From assembly GCA_913063505.1 (NCBI GenBank), contig CAJXYT010000008.1, forward strand, positions 1 through 44,200: a stretch of 44,200 bases of DNA. Reading direction: 5' to 3'. A program made the position numbers and the translations under genes. Shown in pieces: positions 1 through 8,050 of this stretch (position 1 is the stretch's first letter; each line of letters opens with the position of its first letter). The notes under the pieces were generated by a model. The model ran no database searches. It saw only the letters and a list, made by a program, of their open reading frames with translations, and had not been told where the DNA came from. The DNA comes from an uncultured Gammaproteobacteria bacterium. Its GTDB lineage: Bacteria; Pseudomonadota; Gammaproteobacteria; Steroidobacterales; Woeseiaceae.

Positions 1-1
1 C

Positions 2-466
2 TATCAGGTCTGGGCGTTCATGGCGCCGGGTCTTTATCGGAAGGAAAAGCGATTCGCATCGCCACTGTTCATTTCGAGCGTCTTGCTGTTCTATGCCGGC
101 TTAGCCTTCGCCTATTTTGTAGTGCTGCCTTTAATCTTCGGCTTCATCGCTTCCTTCGCGGCGGAGATTATCGACTGGAAACCTGATATCGCCGAGTACA
201 TCAGTTTTGTCATGATGATCATCTTGGTTTTTGGCGTTGCATTTGAGACTCCGGTTGCAACTGTGCTGACTGTCTGGACTGGCCTCACTACACCCGAAAA
301 GCTTGGCAAGGCACGGCCATATGTTTTTCTCGGGGCGTTTGTCGTCGGCATGTTGCTTACGCCACCCGACGTCATTAGCCAGACGATTCTCGCAATACCG
401 GTTTATCTCCTTTTTGAGCTTGGCATCATAATGTCGAAACTCTTGAAGTCAGGACGTATCAAGTAG
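2..466 (+). CDS. tatC: Sec-independent protein translocase TatC, C-terminal part
   Basis: TatC is the integral-membrane receptor of the twin-arginine translocon and binds RR signal peptides together with TatB. The reading frame is open from the left edge of the window, so the N-terminal part is missing. About 154 residues are visible: the conserved Y-Q-V-W-A-F-x-x-P-G-L-Y cytoplasmic loop with the E-K-R stretch, then three to four hydrophobic segments, the F-G-x-A-F-E-T-P segment, and L-T-P-P-D-V-x-S-Q near the last helix. This is the standard order of the family's C-terminal half. No tatA or tatB is visible because they would lie upstream. Identification is firm; only the start is unknown. 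Confidence 0.96.
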   Translation, partial: YQVWAFMAPGLYRKEKRFASPLFISSVLLFYAGLAFAYFVVLPLIFGFIASFAAEIIDWKPDIAEYISFVMMIILVFGVAFETPVATVLTVWTGLTTPEKLGKARPYVFLGAFVVGMLLTPPDVISQTILAIPVYLLFELGIIMSKLLKSGRIK

Positions 467-481
467 CGCATGTGGGTGTAA

Positions 482-676
482 GTAGTTTTTCTTAATGTTC
501 AGTGCTTAACGAAGAGCATCGGCTTACTGGTTGCGGCTAGCCTGATCACTGGCGCAGCACTGATCGGCGTGATGGTCGCACCGATGGCGGGAGCGGGCAT
601 TGCGATTCTATTTATGGCTGGCTTCAGCCTCGCACCATCTTTGGCGTTGCTGGGGCTTGCTGCCGGCAATGACTAA
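482..676 (+). other. Small hydrophobic open frame without a usual start codon
   Basis: In the 257-bp gap after tatC one frame stays open for about 64 codons and encodes an almost wholly hydrophobic, Gly/Ala/Leu-rich peptide that could span the membrane twice. The composition looks coding. However, there is no ATG, GTG or TTG before the first hydrophobic segment; the codon where a start would be expected is ACG (509-511), followed by Lys-Ser. It may be a small membrane protein with a lost or unusual start, or a decayed gene. I recognise no family. Confidence 0.3.
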
Positions 677-723
677 AGTAGAGTAGTCGATGAAACCCAC
701 GGTGGCGTGAAACTTGGCATCAA

Positions 724-1587
724 TCAGCGGCCAATGCAGGTTCCCGCATATGCTTTTTGCACGCCGGCATTCTCGATTTGGCAGCTGTTGTCATAGGTTT
801 CGCCGTCCACTCCACAAACCGGCAAGAAATCATTCGAACAGTTTTCGCCTAGGCTTTCACAAACACCTGCGTATTCTATAGTGACACCGCGACGCTCGGC
901 GAAACAGGCGTTACCGTAGGTCATCGCGTCTTCGCCACACACCGGCACGAACAAACGTGGGCATGAGCGTACGTTACAAAGCCCTTCTGTGAAGTTAGTT
1001 ACACCGGCTTTTTCCCCGAAGCAGGCATTGTCATAGGTAACGCCATCTTCGCCGCACACCGGTGCGAATACCTGCGGACAATTGTTGACATCGCAAGCAC
1101 CCTCGCGCTGTACCAAAATTCGATCGGCTTCAGCCTCGCAGCGATTCACAAATGTTCGACCGCTCATGCCGCAAACGGGGTTATCATAACTCGGACATCC
1201 GTTTATTGTGCAGGCGCCAAGACCAGCAATTTCAGCCTCTGATTTACCGGCAAAACACTCATTAATGTAAGTGTTGCCATCGGCTCCACAAACGGGATTG
1301 AATGTCTCAGGACAACCGTCAGGCTCTACGCCAACACACATACCCACTGTCGCGATTTCGACCCCAGCGACCCCAGCCACACAATCGTTACTGTATGTAT
1401 TTCCATCTACGCCGCACACCGGATCGTATTGCATAGTGCAGGCAACCTCGTCGCCCTCTGCTAGAACCAGCGTCGACGCGGTTGAGGGAAATATTCTCTG
1501 CAGATCCACATCGCCAGCTGCTGCCGACGTCATGGAGCACACGAAAAGAGCGGTCGCACAAAGGCTAATATTGAATTTATGTTTCAT
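724..1587 (-). CDS. Secreted protein with six Kazal-type protease inhibitor domains
   Basis: This 287-residue protein is probably an exported serine-protease inhibitor. Residues 1-24 form a signal peptide (basic start, hydrophobic core, then S-A-A-A-G). After a short linker there are six consecutive Kazal-like units, at about 50-84, 92-126, 130-166, 169-204, 209-244 and 250-284. Each carries the P-V-C-G-x-D/S-G-x-T-Y/F-x-N-x-C core and flanking cysteines. Nothing follows the sixth unit. The units differ around the reactive-site loop, so each may target a different protease. ATG start with a purine-rich stretch just upstream. It lies 8 bp downstream of the yibQ-like gene on the same strand and could be co-transcribed. 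Kazal domain assignment is firm; the target protease is unknown. Confidence 0.9.
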   Translation of the reverse strand: MKHKFNISLCATALFVCSMTSAAAGDVDLQRIFPSTASTLVLAEGDEVACTMQYDPVCGVDGNTYSNDCVAGVAGVEIATVGMCVGVEPDGCPETFNPVCGADGNTYINECFAGKSEAEIAGLGACTINGCPSYDNPVCGMSGRTFVNRCEAEADRILVQREGACDVNNCPQVFAPVCGEDGVTYDNACFGEKAGVTNFTEGLCNVRSCPRLFVPVCGEDAMTYGNACFAERRGVTIEYAGVCESLGENCSNDFLPVCGVDGETYDNSCQIENAGVQKAYAGTCIGR

Positions 1588-1595
1588 TATTCTCT

Positions 1596-2402
1596 TTAGA
1601 GCGCCAATAGGTGGTGCAGTTCAACGTTTTGTTGCGACGCCCCAGTTTTATAACTCATTGTGGCGTTGGCGTCCCGCACCAATTCGCTAATCGTGACCAA
1701 TTCAAAACCTTCTGCTTCGAGCTTGGGTAATTCTCGCTCAAGCAAGTCGAGGGTGCTTGAATATGGATGGCCAATCACAATGACAGAGCCTCGCTTGACA
1801 GCCAATTGCTTCATGCGCTCGAATTCACGTGCGACGGTTTCAGGGTGCCGATCCGGGTCGAGAAAAACATCGCGTTTGCGCGCGTCAACGCCCGTTTCGT
1901 CAGCGATCTTGATAGCGATGCTTTCGTGCGTTGTAAAGCTGTCGACGAAGAACAGATTGTCTCGCGCCTGTATCTCTTCCATCAGCCATCGCATATGACC
2001 GGGATGGCGAGTCAATAAGCTGCCGCGGTGGCCGTTCACACCAATGGCATGCGGCACAGATGTCAACGCAGCCGCAAATGTATCGTTGAACTCGCTGCGA
2101 TTCATGTCAAGACGAATACCGAGCGGCTCTTCATTTCGGTCGCTCACCATTGCTTGCAACGGCAAGTGCAGCAGCACTTCTTTGCCGTGCTCAAAAGCGC
2201 GTACAGCTAGTGACCGAGCACCTGGCGTTCCCGGCAGCACAGCAAAGGAAATCGGGCCCGGCAGTGCGATTGCCCGTCGCCCCGCGTCAAGTCGGTAACC
2301 TAGATCATCAATAATAATCGCTATTCGTGGCGGGCTGTTAGCGGCACTTCCCGATGCCAGCAATACAAGTAGCGCGAGCAAACAAGCTCTTGCAGTCGTC
2401 AT
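1596..2402 (-). CDS. yibQ: Divergent polysaccharide deacetylase family protein (YibQ-like)
   Basis: This 268-residue protein has an N-terminal signal peptide (about 1-20) followed by a divergent polysaccharide-deacetylase (NodB-like) fold. Family hallmarks are the I-I-I-D-D-L-G-Y strand near residue 30, the L-P-G-T-P motif, the L-H-L-P-L-Q motif, the G-V-N-G-H-R-G-S segment and the late V-I-G-H-P-Y motif. It presumably acts in the periplasm or cell envelope; the substrate is not known. Its ATG overlaps the ctpA stop codon by four bases, and envC lies just beyond, the usual gammaproteobacterial envC-ctpA-yibQ order. The ATGA overlap implies translational coupling. Confidence 0.88.
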   Translation of the reverse strand: MTTARACLLALLVLLASGSAANSPPRIAIIIDDLGYRLDAGRRAIALPGPISFAVLPGTPGARSLAVRAFEHGKEVLLHLPLQAMVSDRNEEPLGIRLDMNRSEFNDTFAAALTSVPHAIGVNGHRGSLLTRHPGHMRWLMEEIQARDNLFFVDSFTTHESIAIKIADETGVDARKRDVFLDPDRHPETVAREFERMKQLAVKRGSVIVIGHPYSSTLDLLERELPKLEAEGFELVTISELVRDANATMSYKTGASQQNVELHHLLAL

Positions 2403-3619
2403 TGCGCCTGGCTGTGCATCACTGAGCGAGGCTTGAGTTGCAGCATCGCTTCCGCCAACTGTTGGTCGGCCTCGCTATCAAGGATTCCAGCTAGGTTGAG
2501 ATCTGGAAACCCTGGCGTGTCATCGATACGAACATCGGGCGTGATGCCAATCTCGTGGATAGAGTCACCCGACGGCGTGTAATATCGCGACGTTGTAATT
2601 TTGATCGCACGACCCTTCGACAATGGTATGACGGTCTGTACCAGTCCTTTGCCAAATGTCGATGTTCCAACAATGGTCGCCCGATTATGATCCTGTAGCG
2701 CTCCGGCCACGATCTCAGCTGCGGACGCTGAGCCACTATTGACAAGCACCGCCATCGTAGCGCCGTCGAGAATGTCACCCCGGTGCGCCGAGCGTGTAAA
2801 GCGCGCTTCCACGGTACGGCCATCAGCCGATACGATGACTCCGGAGTCCAGAAATAAATCCGAAACATCCACTGCTGAATCGAGCACACCACCAGGATTA
2901 TTACGAAGGTCCAACACCAGCCCTTCAAGCATACCGTGATTGGCCTTTTGTAAGTCATCAACGGCATGACTCAATTCACGTGCCGTGTTATCGCTAAACT
3001 GATTGACGCGTACGTAGCCATAAGACGGACGCAGGAATTCTTTGTGCACACTGGCAACGCGGATAATTTGCCGCTGCATGCCGTGATCTATTACGACATC
3101 GTCGCGCAATATAGACAAGGTCACCTTTGAGCCGATCTGGCCCCTCAGCCGCCCCATTGTGTCGCTCAATCTATCGTATTCAATGGCCAGTCCGTCAACG
3201 GCAACCAACTCATCGCCGCTCCGAATTCCCGCGCGTGCGGCTGGTGATCCGGCGAGGGGCGAGATAACTCGAATTGCGTTATCGATTTGCCCAATCTCAA
3301 TACCGACTCCGGTGTAGCCTCCCGACGTACTGATGCGAATATCACGATATTCACTTGCGTTCAGATATTCGGAGTGTGGATCCAGATTACCAACCATGCC
3401 GCGAATAGCGCTTTCGAGCAAAATAACGTCGTCGACAGGCTCGACATACTCGCGCTTGACTCGCTCAATGACCTCGGCAAAAAGCTGCGCCTGCTCCCAA
3501 GCGAACTCCTGCTTAGTGACCGGCCCTCCAGGTCCGAGCAGGCCACCACCGATGGACAGGCTCAAGCCCATGATTACACCGATGACGACAACGAGAATTG
3601 CTCTTGTTTTCAAAGACAT
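2399..3619 (-). CDS. ctpA: Carboxy-terminal processing protease, S41 family
   Basis: Periplasmic serine protease of the C-terminal processing family, which trims C-terminal tails of envelope proteins and often controls peptidoglycan hydrolases. From the chosen start it has 406 residues: an N-terminal hydrophobic anchor or signal (about 5-27), a PDZ domain (roughly 80-155, containing G-V-G-I-E-I and S-P-A-A-R-A-G-I), then the S41 catalytic domain with D-L-R-N-N-P-G-G, the nucleophile motif G-S-A-S-A-A-E-I and the general-base lysine in F-G-K-G-L-V-Q. The frame opens 17 codons further upstream, but the residues there are non-hydrophobic and the internal ATG directly precedes a normal signal, so I start at 3619. 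It sits between envC and yibQ. Confidence 0.94.
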   Translation of the reverse strand: MSLKTRAILVVVIGVIMGLSLSIGGGLLGPGGPVTKQEFAWEQAQLFAEVIERVKREYVEPVDDVILLESAIRGMVGNLDPHSEYLNASEYRDIRISTSGGYTGVGIEIGQIDNAIRVISPLAGSPAARAGIRSGDELVAVDGLAIEYDRLSDTMGRLRGQIGSKVTLSILRDDVVIDHGMQRQIIRVASVHKEFLRPSYGYVRVNQFSDNTARELSHAVDDLQKANHGMLEGLVLDLRNNPGGVLDSAVDVSDLFLDSGVIVSADGRTVEARFTRSAHRGDILDGATMAVLVNSGSASAAEIVAGALQDHNRATIVGTSTFGKGLVQTVIPLSKGRAIKITTSRYYTPSGDSIHEIGITPDVRIDDTPGFPDLNLAGILDSEADQQLAEAMLQLKPRSVMHSQAQ

Positions 3620-3691
3620 ATGCTGTTCCAGGCGCCCCGGCCTTTGGCTCTTATGGCACAATCTTCGCACCTTAGCACAGAATACCGGCCT

Positions 3692-4852
3692 CTAGCCCCC
3701 GGGGCGGGGCGTCATCCAGTGCCTTGGATTAACCGGCTTGGCGCCCTTGCGAAGCTCGAAATACAGGCTGGACTGTTGTTGCCCACCGCTATCGCCGACC
3801 GTCGCTATTACGTCCCCCGGCGCCACCCAGTCACCGACGTTCTTGAGGATCATCTCGCTATAACCGTACAGCGTCATGTAACCTTCGCCATGATCAACAA
3901 TTACGAGCAACCCCATGCCCGCCAGCCAATCAGCGAAAGCAATGCGGCCATGATAGACCGCGCGCACCTCGCGACCACGAGGTGCCGCAAGTATAACGCC
4001 ATTCCACTTGATGTTACCGCCAACGCGCGGCTGACCGAAGTCGTGAACGAGTGTTCCGGCGACGGGCCAGATGAGGCGAGCCTTGTGCTTTGTAAAGGGC
4101 TCCTCTGAGCTAATGGGGTAGTCTGGCAAGATGCTCGTGAGCTCAGTAATTAATCTGCTTAGGTCCTGTTCCTGGGCTGTAAGACGGCCAACCTCTTGCC
4201 CTTCATCAGCGATTCTCTTACGCAAATTAAACAGCAACTCCTGACGCTCTTCGAGCGAGCTATTCAGCTCGCCAAGCTCTCGATATCGAGCTTTGACCAG
4301 ACCCACCAGGCGCGCCTCCTCAGCAGCGATTTTGCTACGTAGCTCATCGAGTTTTCGAATCTCATCCATCACAGCGGAAATGTTCTCGGCGCGATAGTCA
4401 TTAAGATATCGGTAATACGCCATCAGACGCCCGAGCGTTGCCGGATCACGCTGATTCAGGAGTAATTTGATTTTTTCCTGGCTGCCACTCATGTAAGCCG
4501 TACGCACCTGCGCCCCCAGCTCGTCAGACTCTTTGTCCAAATGAGCCTCGCGAACGACCAGGTCAGCATCAAGAGCCCGCTTTTCCTTTTCAGTAACCCG
4601 CTGCTGACGTTCAATGTCCTTTATTCGCATGCGCTGCTCGGATATCGCGATCTCAATGTTCTGCAGCTCACCGATCAGCCGGTCTCGGTCGCCCGAGGCG
4701 CGGTCCATACTCTTCTTAAGATCACTGATGCGTTCTCGCACCTGTTCGAGCTCCCGCTCTTTGACTTTTGCGAGCTCACCATGGGAATTTTGAGCCAGAA
4801 CAACGCCAGACATGGCGATGAACAAGAAAAGGAAGGTTGTGCGGGTGATCAT
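3692..4852 (-). CDS. envC: Murein hydrolase activator EnvC
   Basis: EnvC activates the amidases that split septal peptidoglycan during cell division. The 386-residue product has a signal peptide (about 1-20), a long coiled coil of Glu/Arg/Leu heptads (about 25-240), and a C-terminal LytM/M23-like domain (about 260-382). The metal ligands of active M23 peptidases are degenerate: the expected first histidine motif is replaced by a K-W-N-G-V context, and the usual H-x-H is L-Y-G-Y-S. That is what is known for EnvC, an activator rather than an enzyme. It begins the envC-ctpA-yibQ unit and diverges from yibN. The gpmI gene that often lies between envC and yibN is absent here. Confidence 0.94.
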   Translation of the reverse strand: MITRTTFLFLFIAMSGVVLAQNSHGELAKVKERELEQVRERISDLKKSMDRASGDRDRLIGELQNIEIAISEQRMRIKDIERQQRVTEKEKRALDADLVVREAHLDKESDELGAQVRTAYMSGSQEKIKLLLNQRDPATLGRLMAYYRYLNDYRAENISAVMDEIRKLDELRSKIAAEEARLVGLVKARYRELGELNSSLEERQELLFNLRKRIADEGQEVGRLTAQEQDLSRLITELTSILPDYPISSEEPFTKHKARLIWPVAGTLVHDFGQPRVGGNIKWNGVILAAPRGREVRAVYHGRIAFADWLAGMGLLVIVDHGEGYMTLYGYSEMILKNVGDWVAPGDVIATVGDSGGQQQSSLYFELRKGAKPVNPRHWMTPRPGG

Positions 4853-4960
4853 GCCAGCAGAGTGTAGAGCGTTCGGTGGGGTATTTCCTGCCGCTTTTAC
4901 AGGTATACTTCCACGTTTGATGAAATCCCTTTGCAGAGAATCTCTCTGTCTGAGTACCTA
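4853..4960. promoter_or_regulatory. Divergent intergenic region between envC and yibN
   Basis: These 108 bp separate the start codons of two divergently transcribed operons, so promoters for both should lie here. I could not assign -35/-10 pairs with confidence. A TTG in frame with yibN at 4931 extends that gene by ten codons, but the added residues do not look like the family's N-terminus. Confidence 0.5.
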
Positions 4961-5413
4961 ATGGACAAACTTGTAGAATTCACCGGCAACAATACACTGC
5001 TGGTGCTGGCATTGATGATCAGCTTTTTTTTGGTCATATTTACCGAGTTGCGCCGCAAGGCGAGCGGCCTTGTGAGCGTTGAAGCGACGGAAGCTGTAAA
5101 TCTCATCAATAACGATGCGGTCGTCATCGACCTGCGCAGCGCAGATGCGTTTTCCAAGGGCCATATTGTCAGCGCCCGGAATATTCCATCCGATGAGCTC
5201 GACGGCAAAATGAACAGCCTCGGGTCGATGAAGTCCAGGCCCATTATCGCTGTGTGCGAGGCGGGCGTTACCTCGACCAAGGCCGTGAACACACTCCGGG
5301 TTGCCGGATTTGAAAGCGTGTATGGTCTCAAGGGTGGCATGAACAGGTGGAGTCAGGATGGGTTACCTGTCGTGACGGGAAAGAAGACCAAAACCAAAAA
5401 ACAGAAGAAATAA
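4961..5413 (+). CDS. yibN: Membrane-anchored rhodanese-like protein (YibN-like)
   Basis: This 150-residue protein has one N-terminal membrane segment (about 10-28) and a single rhodanese-like domain (about 40-135): the V-I-D-L-R-S-A-D-A-F-S-K-G-H-I strand-loop, the A-R-N-I-P segment, and an active-site loop with cysteine in V-C-E-A-G-V-T-S. A Lys-rich tail ends the protein. The ATG at 4961 is preferred over an in-frame TTG at 4931 because the family starts a few residues before the membrane segment. It is the first gene of the yibN-grxC-secB-gpsA cluster and probably acts in sulfur or redox handling at the inner membrane; the exact substrate is unknown. Confidence 0.88.
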   Translation: MDKLVEFTGNNTLLVLALMISFFLVIFTELRRKASGLVSVEATEAVNLINNDAVVIDLRSADAFSKGHIVSARNIPSDELDGKMNSLGSMKSRPIIAVCEAGVTSTKAVNTLRVAGFESVYGLKGGMNRWSQDGLPVVTGKKTKTKKQKK

Positions 5414-5439
5414 GTAAGGGCAATTTCGCGAGAGCTTCA

Positions 5440-5697
5440 TTGACGAACAAAGTAGTCGTTTATGCTAATTCAACCTGCGCTTACTGTGGCGCGGCACGAA
5501 TGCTATTAACCCAAAAAGCGGTTGTATTCGAGGAAATCGCCATCACTGATGATCCCTTGAAGCAACAAGAAATGCAGGAAAGAAGCGGCAGGCAAACAGT
5601 GCCGCAGATATTCATCGGCGATACTTCGGTCGGTGGATTCGAAGAACTCTTGGCTCTGGATAAGAGCGGAGAACTGGACAAACTGCTCACCGGGTAG
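5440..5697 (+). CDS. grxC: Glutaredoxin 3
   Basis: Small cytoplasmic dithiol oxidoreductase of the glutaredoxin family, 85 residues from the TTG at 5440. The V-V-V-Y strand is followed by the redox site C-A-Y-C at about residues 12-15, then T-V-P-Q-I-F-I-G (cis-proline loop) and V-G-G-F-E-E-L (glutathione-binding region). The frame is open upstream to 5347, but those residues only read the yibN 3' end out of frame, and the glutaredoxin fold begins at the TTG. The active site is C-A-Y-C rather than the usual C-P-Y-C. Position between yibN and secB is typical for gammaproteobacteria. Confidence 0.9.
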   Translation: MTNKVVVYANSTCAYCGAARMLLTQKAVVFEEIAITDDPLKQQEMQERSGRQTVPQIFIGDTSVGGFEELLALDKSGELDKLLTG

Positions 5698-5730
5698 TCC
5701 GGCGACAATAACAAACTTAAAGGAAAGAAA

Positions 5731-6204
5731 ATGGCAGAGGAAAAAGCCGCTGAGAAGCGTATATCGATTGGTAAAATCTACTTAAAAGATTTCTCGTTTG
5801 AGTCGCCAAAGGCGCCCGAGGTCTTTCGTCATCCGGACTGGAAGCCGAAGACAAATCTCAATATAAGCAGCAGCCATACGGCGCTCAGTGATAATCAGCA
5901 CGAGGTTGTACTGACAATTTCGGTTGAGGCCAAACATGAAGACGAGACTTTGTTTCTTGGTGAATTACAACAGGCTGGCCTGTTCGAGCTCGTCGGTTAT
6001 GACGGCGACGAGCTTAGCGCCATCGTCGGCAGCTTTTGCCCGAACACTTTATTCCCATATGCCCGCGAAACCATCTCGACACTAATCTTAAAAGCGGGCT
6101 TTCCGGAATTCCTTTTGCAACCTATTAACTTCGATAACCTGTACGCGCAGTCCCAGAAACACCGGGACGAGACCTCGGCTGGGGAAAACGAGAAGAAGCA
6201 CTGA
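5731..6204 (+). CDS. secB: Protein-export chaperone SecB
   Basis: SecB is the tetrameric cytosolic chaperone that holds secretory preproteins unfolded and hands them to SecA. The product is 157 residues, the normal family length. Visible hallmarks are I-Y-L-K-D-F-S-F-E-S-P near residue 17, the acidic S-V-E-A-K stretch, and the C-P-N-T-L-F-P-Y-A-R-E segment before the C-terminal helices, followed by a polar tail. A good ribosome-binding site (aaaggaaag) precedes the ATG. Its stop codon overlaps or abuts the apparent start of gpsA. Confidence 0.97.
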   Translation: MAEEKAAEKRISIGKIYLKDFSFESPKAPEVFRHPDWKPKTNLNISSSHTALSDNQHEVVLTISVEAKHEDETLFLGELQQAGLFELVGYDGDELSAIVGSFCPNTLFPYARETISTLILKAGFPEFLLQPINFDNLYAQSQKHRDETSAGENEKKH

Positions 6205-7220
6205 TAAACAACGACACTCAGCAGTCTATTGCAGTCATCGGCGCCGGCTCTTGGGGGACGGCGCTGGCGCTGCAGCTTGCGCGCTCCGGTAACAGCGTCA
6301 GGCTCGGTGGGGTTTTCGAGCTTGATTTGCTCAAAGCCATGGTGACCGACCGCGAAAACGTTCGCTACCTCCCGGGCATCAAATTCCCGAAAAACCTCAG
6401 CGCCTATCCGGACCTTGGTGGGTGCCTCGACGGTATTCGCGATATCCTTGTTGTTGTTCCGAGCCACGGCTTGCGCAATACATTGACGACGGCGTTGCCG
6501 TTTCTCAGCCCCGACTCCCGGGTCTGTTGGGCGACCAAGGGATTTGAGTTACGCAGCGGCAAATTACCGCATCAGGTTGCCGCCGAAATCCTTGGTAAAG
6601 ACCGGCCTGTCGCCGTCTTGTCTGGCCCGACCTTTGCTAAAGAGGTCGCTGAAGGACTACCAACAGCGATGACGATTGCTTCAAATAATGAAGAATTCGG
6701 ACACTCTCTTGCGGCCGTAATTTCGGGCGATAATTTTCGAGCGTATACCTCGGATGATTTTATTGGTGTAGAGGTGGGTGGTGCGATCAAGAATGTGCTC
6801 GCGATCGGCGCAGGCATGTGCGATGGCCTCGGCTTTGGCGCCAACGCAAGAATCGCACTGATCACTCGCGGGTTAGTCGAATTGACCCGTCTCGGCGTTG
6901 CGCTGGGTGCACGAAACGAAACCATGATGGGTCTGGCAGGTATGGGCGATCTCGTTCTAACCTGTACCGATAATCTTTCACGAAACCGGCGTATGGGTCT
7001 CGCGCTGGCAAGCGGCATGAGTATTACCGAAGCGCAGGAAGAAATTCAGCAGGTCGTCGAGGGTGTTCTGGCAGCTGAAGCAGTTAAAGAGGTCGCCGAC
7101 AAACTCGAAATTGAAATGCCAATTTGTCACCAGGTCTTTCGCATACTTTATGAGGGCGCCTCTCCGCGAGAAGCTGTCGGCGCCCTGATGAGCCGCGAAC
7201 TGAAGCCCGAAAGCGAGTGA
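6201..7220 (+). CDS. gpsA: NAD(P)H-dependent glycerol-3-phosphate dehydrogenase, non-canonical start
   Basis: GpsA reduces dihydroxyacetone phosphate to sn-glycerol 3-phosphate for phospholipid synthesis. The frame contains the full family: Rossmann motif I-G-A-G-S-W-G-T-A-L-A from about 6237, then S-G-P-T-F-A-K-E-V, the catalytic lysine region G-G-A-I-K-N-V-L-A-I, and the late G-L-A-G-M-G-D-L-V-L-T-C motif. Total length is about 339 residues, normal for GpsA. The oddity is the start: upstream of the Rossmann motif there is no in-frame ATG, GTG or TTG. Candidates are CTG at 6201, ATA at 6204 (overlapping the secB stop) or ATT at 6228. The first canonical starts come only near 6315-6327, after the cofactor motif. 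I give the CTG boundary; the function is firm, the start is not. Confidence 0.88.
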   Translation: MINNDTQQSIAVIGAGSWGTALALQLARSGNSVRLGGVFELDLLKAMVTDRENVRYLPGIKFPKNLSAYPDLGGCLDGIRDILVVVPSHGLRNTLTTALPFLSPDSRVCWATKGFELRSGKLPHQVAAEILGKDRPVAVLSGPTFAKEVAEGLPTAMTIASNNEEFGHSLAAVISGDNFRAYTSDDFIGVEVGGAIKNVLAIGAGMCDGLGFGANARIALITRGLVELTRLGVALGARNETMMGLAGMGDLVLTCTDNLSRNRRMGLALASGMSITEAQEEIQQVVEGVLAAEAVKEVADKLEIEMPICHQVFRILYEGASPREAVGALMSRELKPESE

Positions 7221-7257
7221 TTGCCCACCGCTCTGCCTTCGGGCTGCAAAAATCATT

Positions 7258-7563
7258 ATGGCGGGCGGCACAGTGAATTGGGTTAGCGACACAGACGCTG
7301 CATGCGTGCATCGTAATGCAATGATCATGTTGAGCGGCGGCAGCTGGACAGACCCAACAATGGATATCGAGGCGATGACACTAGGTCGAGATTGGCTTTC
7401 GAAGCTCGCGTAATTCACCGATGGCTATTACGACAATATCCAATCGGATCCTGAGTCGGTGATGAGTAATTACGGGACTTCACACAAGCGTCTGGCCTAG
7501 ATAAAAGGCCAGTACGACTCCGGCAAGCTGTTACGCCTGAATAGCGACATCAAACCAGCTTAA
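7258..7563 (+). pseudogene. Decayed C-terminus of an FAD-linked oxidase (berberine-bridge type)
   Basis: Between gpsA and trmL one frame encodes a recognisable tail of a BBE-domain FAD-dependent oxidoreductase. There is a histidine-arginine segment (A-C-V-H-R-N-A), a W-T-D-P stretch, then a Tyr-rich Y-Y-D-N-I segment, the S-N-Y-G-T-S-H-K-R-L-A helix, and the terminal Q-Y-D-S-G-K-L-L-R-L-N-S-D-I-K-P motif. That last motif matches the family ending (Y-D-P-x-N-x-F-x-x-N-Q-N-I). Two in-frame stops interrupt it (TAA at 7411, TAG at 7498), and the FAD-binding part is absent. The stretch overlaps the trmL stop codon by a few bases on the other strand. It is a gene remnant, not an expressed enzyme. 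Confidence 0.75.
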
Positions 7564-8024
7564 TTCCCGCCGACGAAACCCAGCTGGCGCCAAGCTTCAT
7601 AGACAACCACCGCCGCTGAATTGGAGAGGTTCAGGCTGCGGCTATGCTCCTTCATTGGCAATCGCAGTCTTTGCTCCGCCGGCAAGCCGTCGAGAATCGC
7701 CTGTGGTAACCCGCGTGTCTCTGGGCCAAAAAGAAACGCATCACCCTCTTCGTAAGCCGGCGAATCGTGAGCCACTCGGCCACGAGTGCTTAGCGCAAAG
7801 ATCCTCGGTTGCCGCAATGCGTCAAGACAAAGTTCGAGAGACTTATACGTCGAAACGCTCGCAAACTCTGCGTAATCGAGACCAGCCCTTCTCAACCGTG
7901 GCTCATCGAGCTCAAAACCCAGCGGCTCTATAAGATGCAGCTGCACGCCCGTGTTGGCACATAAACGAATAATGTTGCCCGTATTCGGGGGGATTTCCGG
8001 CTGATAAAGAATAAGGCTAAACAC
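7560..8024 (-). CDS. trmL: tRNA (cytidine/uridine-2'-O-)-methyltransferase TrmL
   Basis: SpoU-family (SPOUT) methyltransferase that 2'-O-methylates the wobble base 34 of certain leucine tRNAs. The 154-residue length is standard. Motifs visible are [17 protein letters not shown] near the N-terminus, [10 protein letters not shown] around residue 97, and the C-terminal [15 protein letters not shown] trefoil knot. The start is GTG at 8024. It diverges from the following dihydroorotate dehydrogenase with only 26 bp between, so promoters for both are compressed into or overlap the coding ends. Confidence 0.95.
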   Translation of the reverse strand: MFSLILYQPEIPPNTGNIIRLCANTGVQLHLIEPLGFELDEPRLRRAGLDYAEFASVSTYKSLELCLDALRQPRIFALSTRGRVAHDSPAYEEGDAFLFGPETRGLPQAILDGLPAEQRLRLPMKEHSRSLNLSNSAAVVVYEAWRQLGFVGGN

Positions 8025-8050
8025 TTAAAACCCTGTAGAATTCCGCACCG

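Noticed and set aside
3287-4108. 273-codon open frame on the plus strand
   Set aside because: It crosses the antisense of ctpA and envC and their short gap; both real genes have clear domains.
3692-4852. Active M23 peptidase
   Set aside because: Coiled coil plus missing zinc ligands and the gene neighbourhood fit the non-enzymatic activator EnvC.
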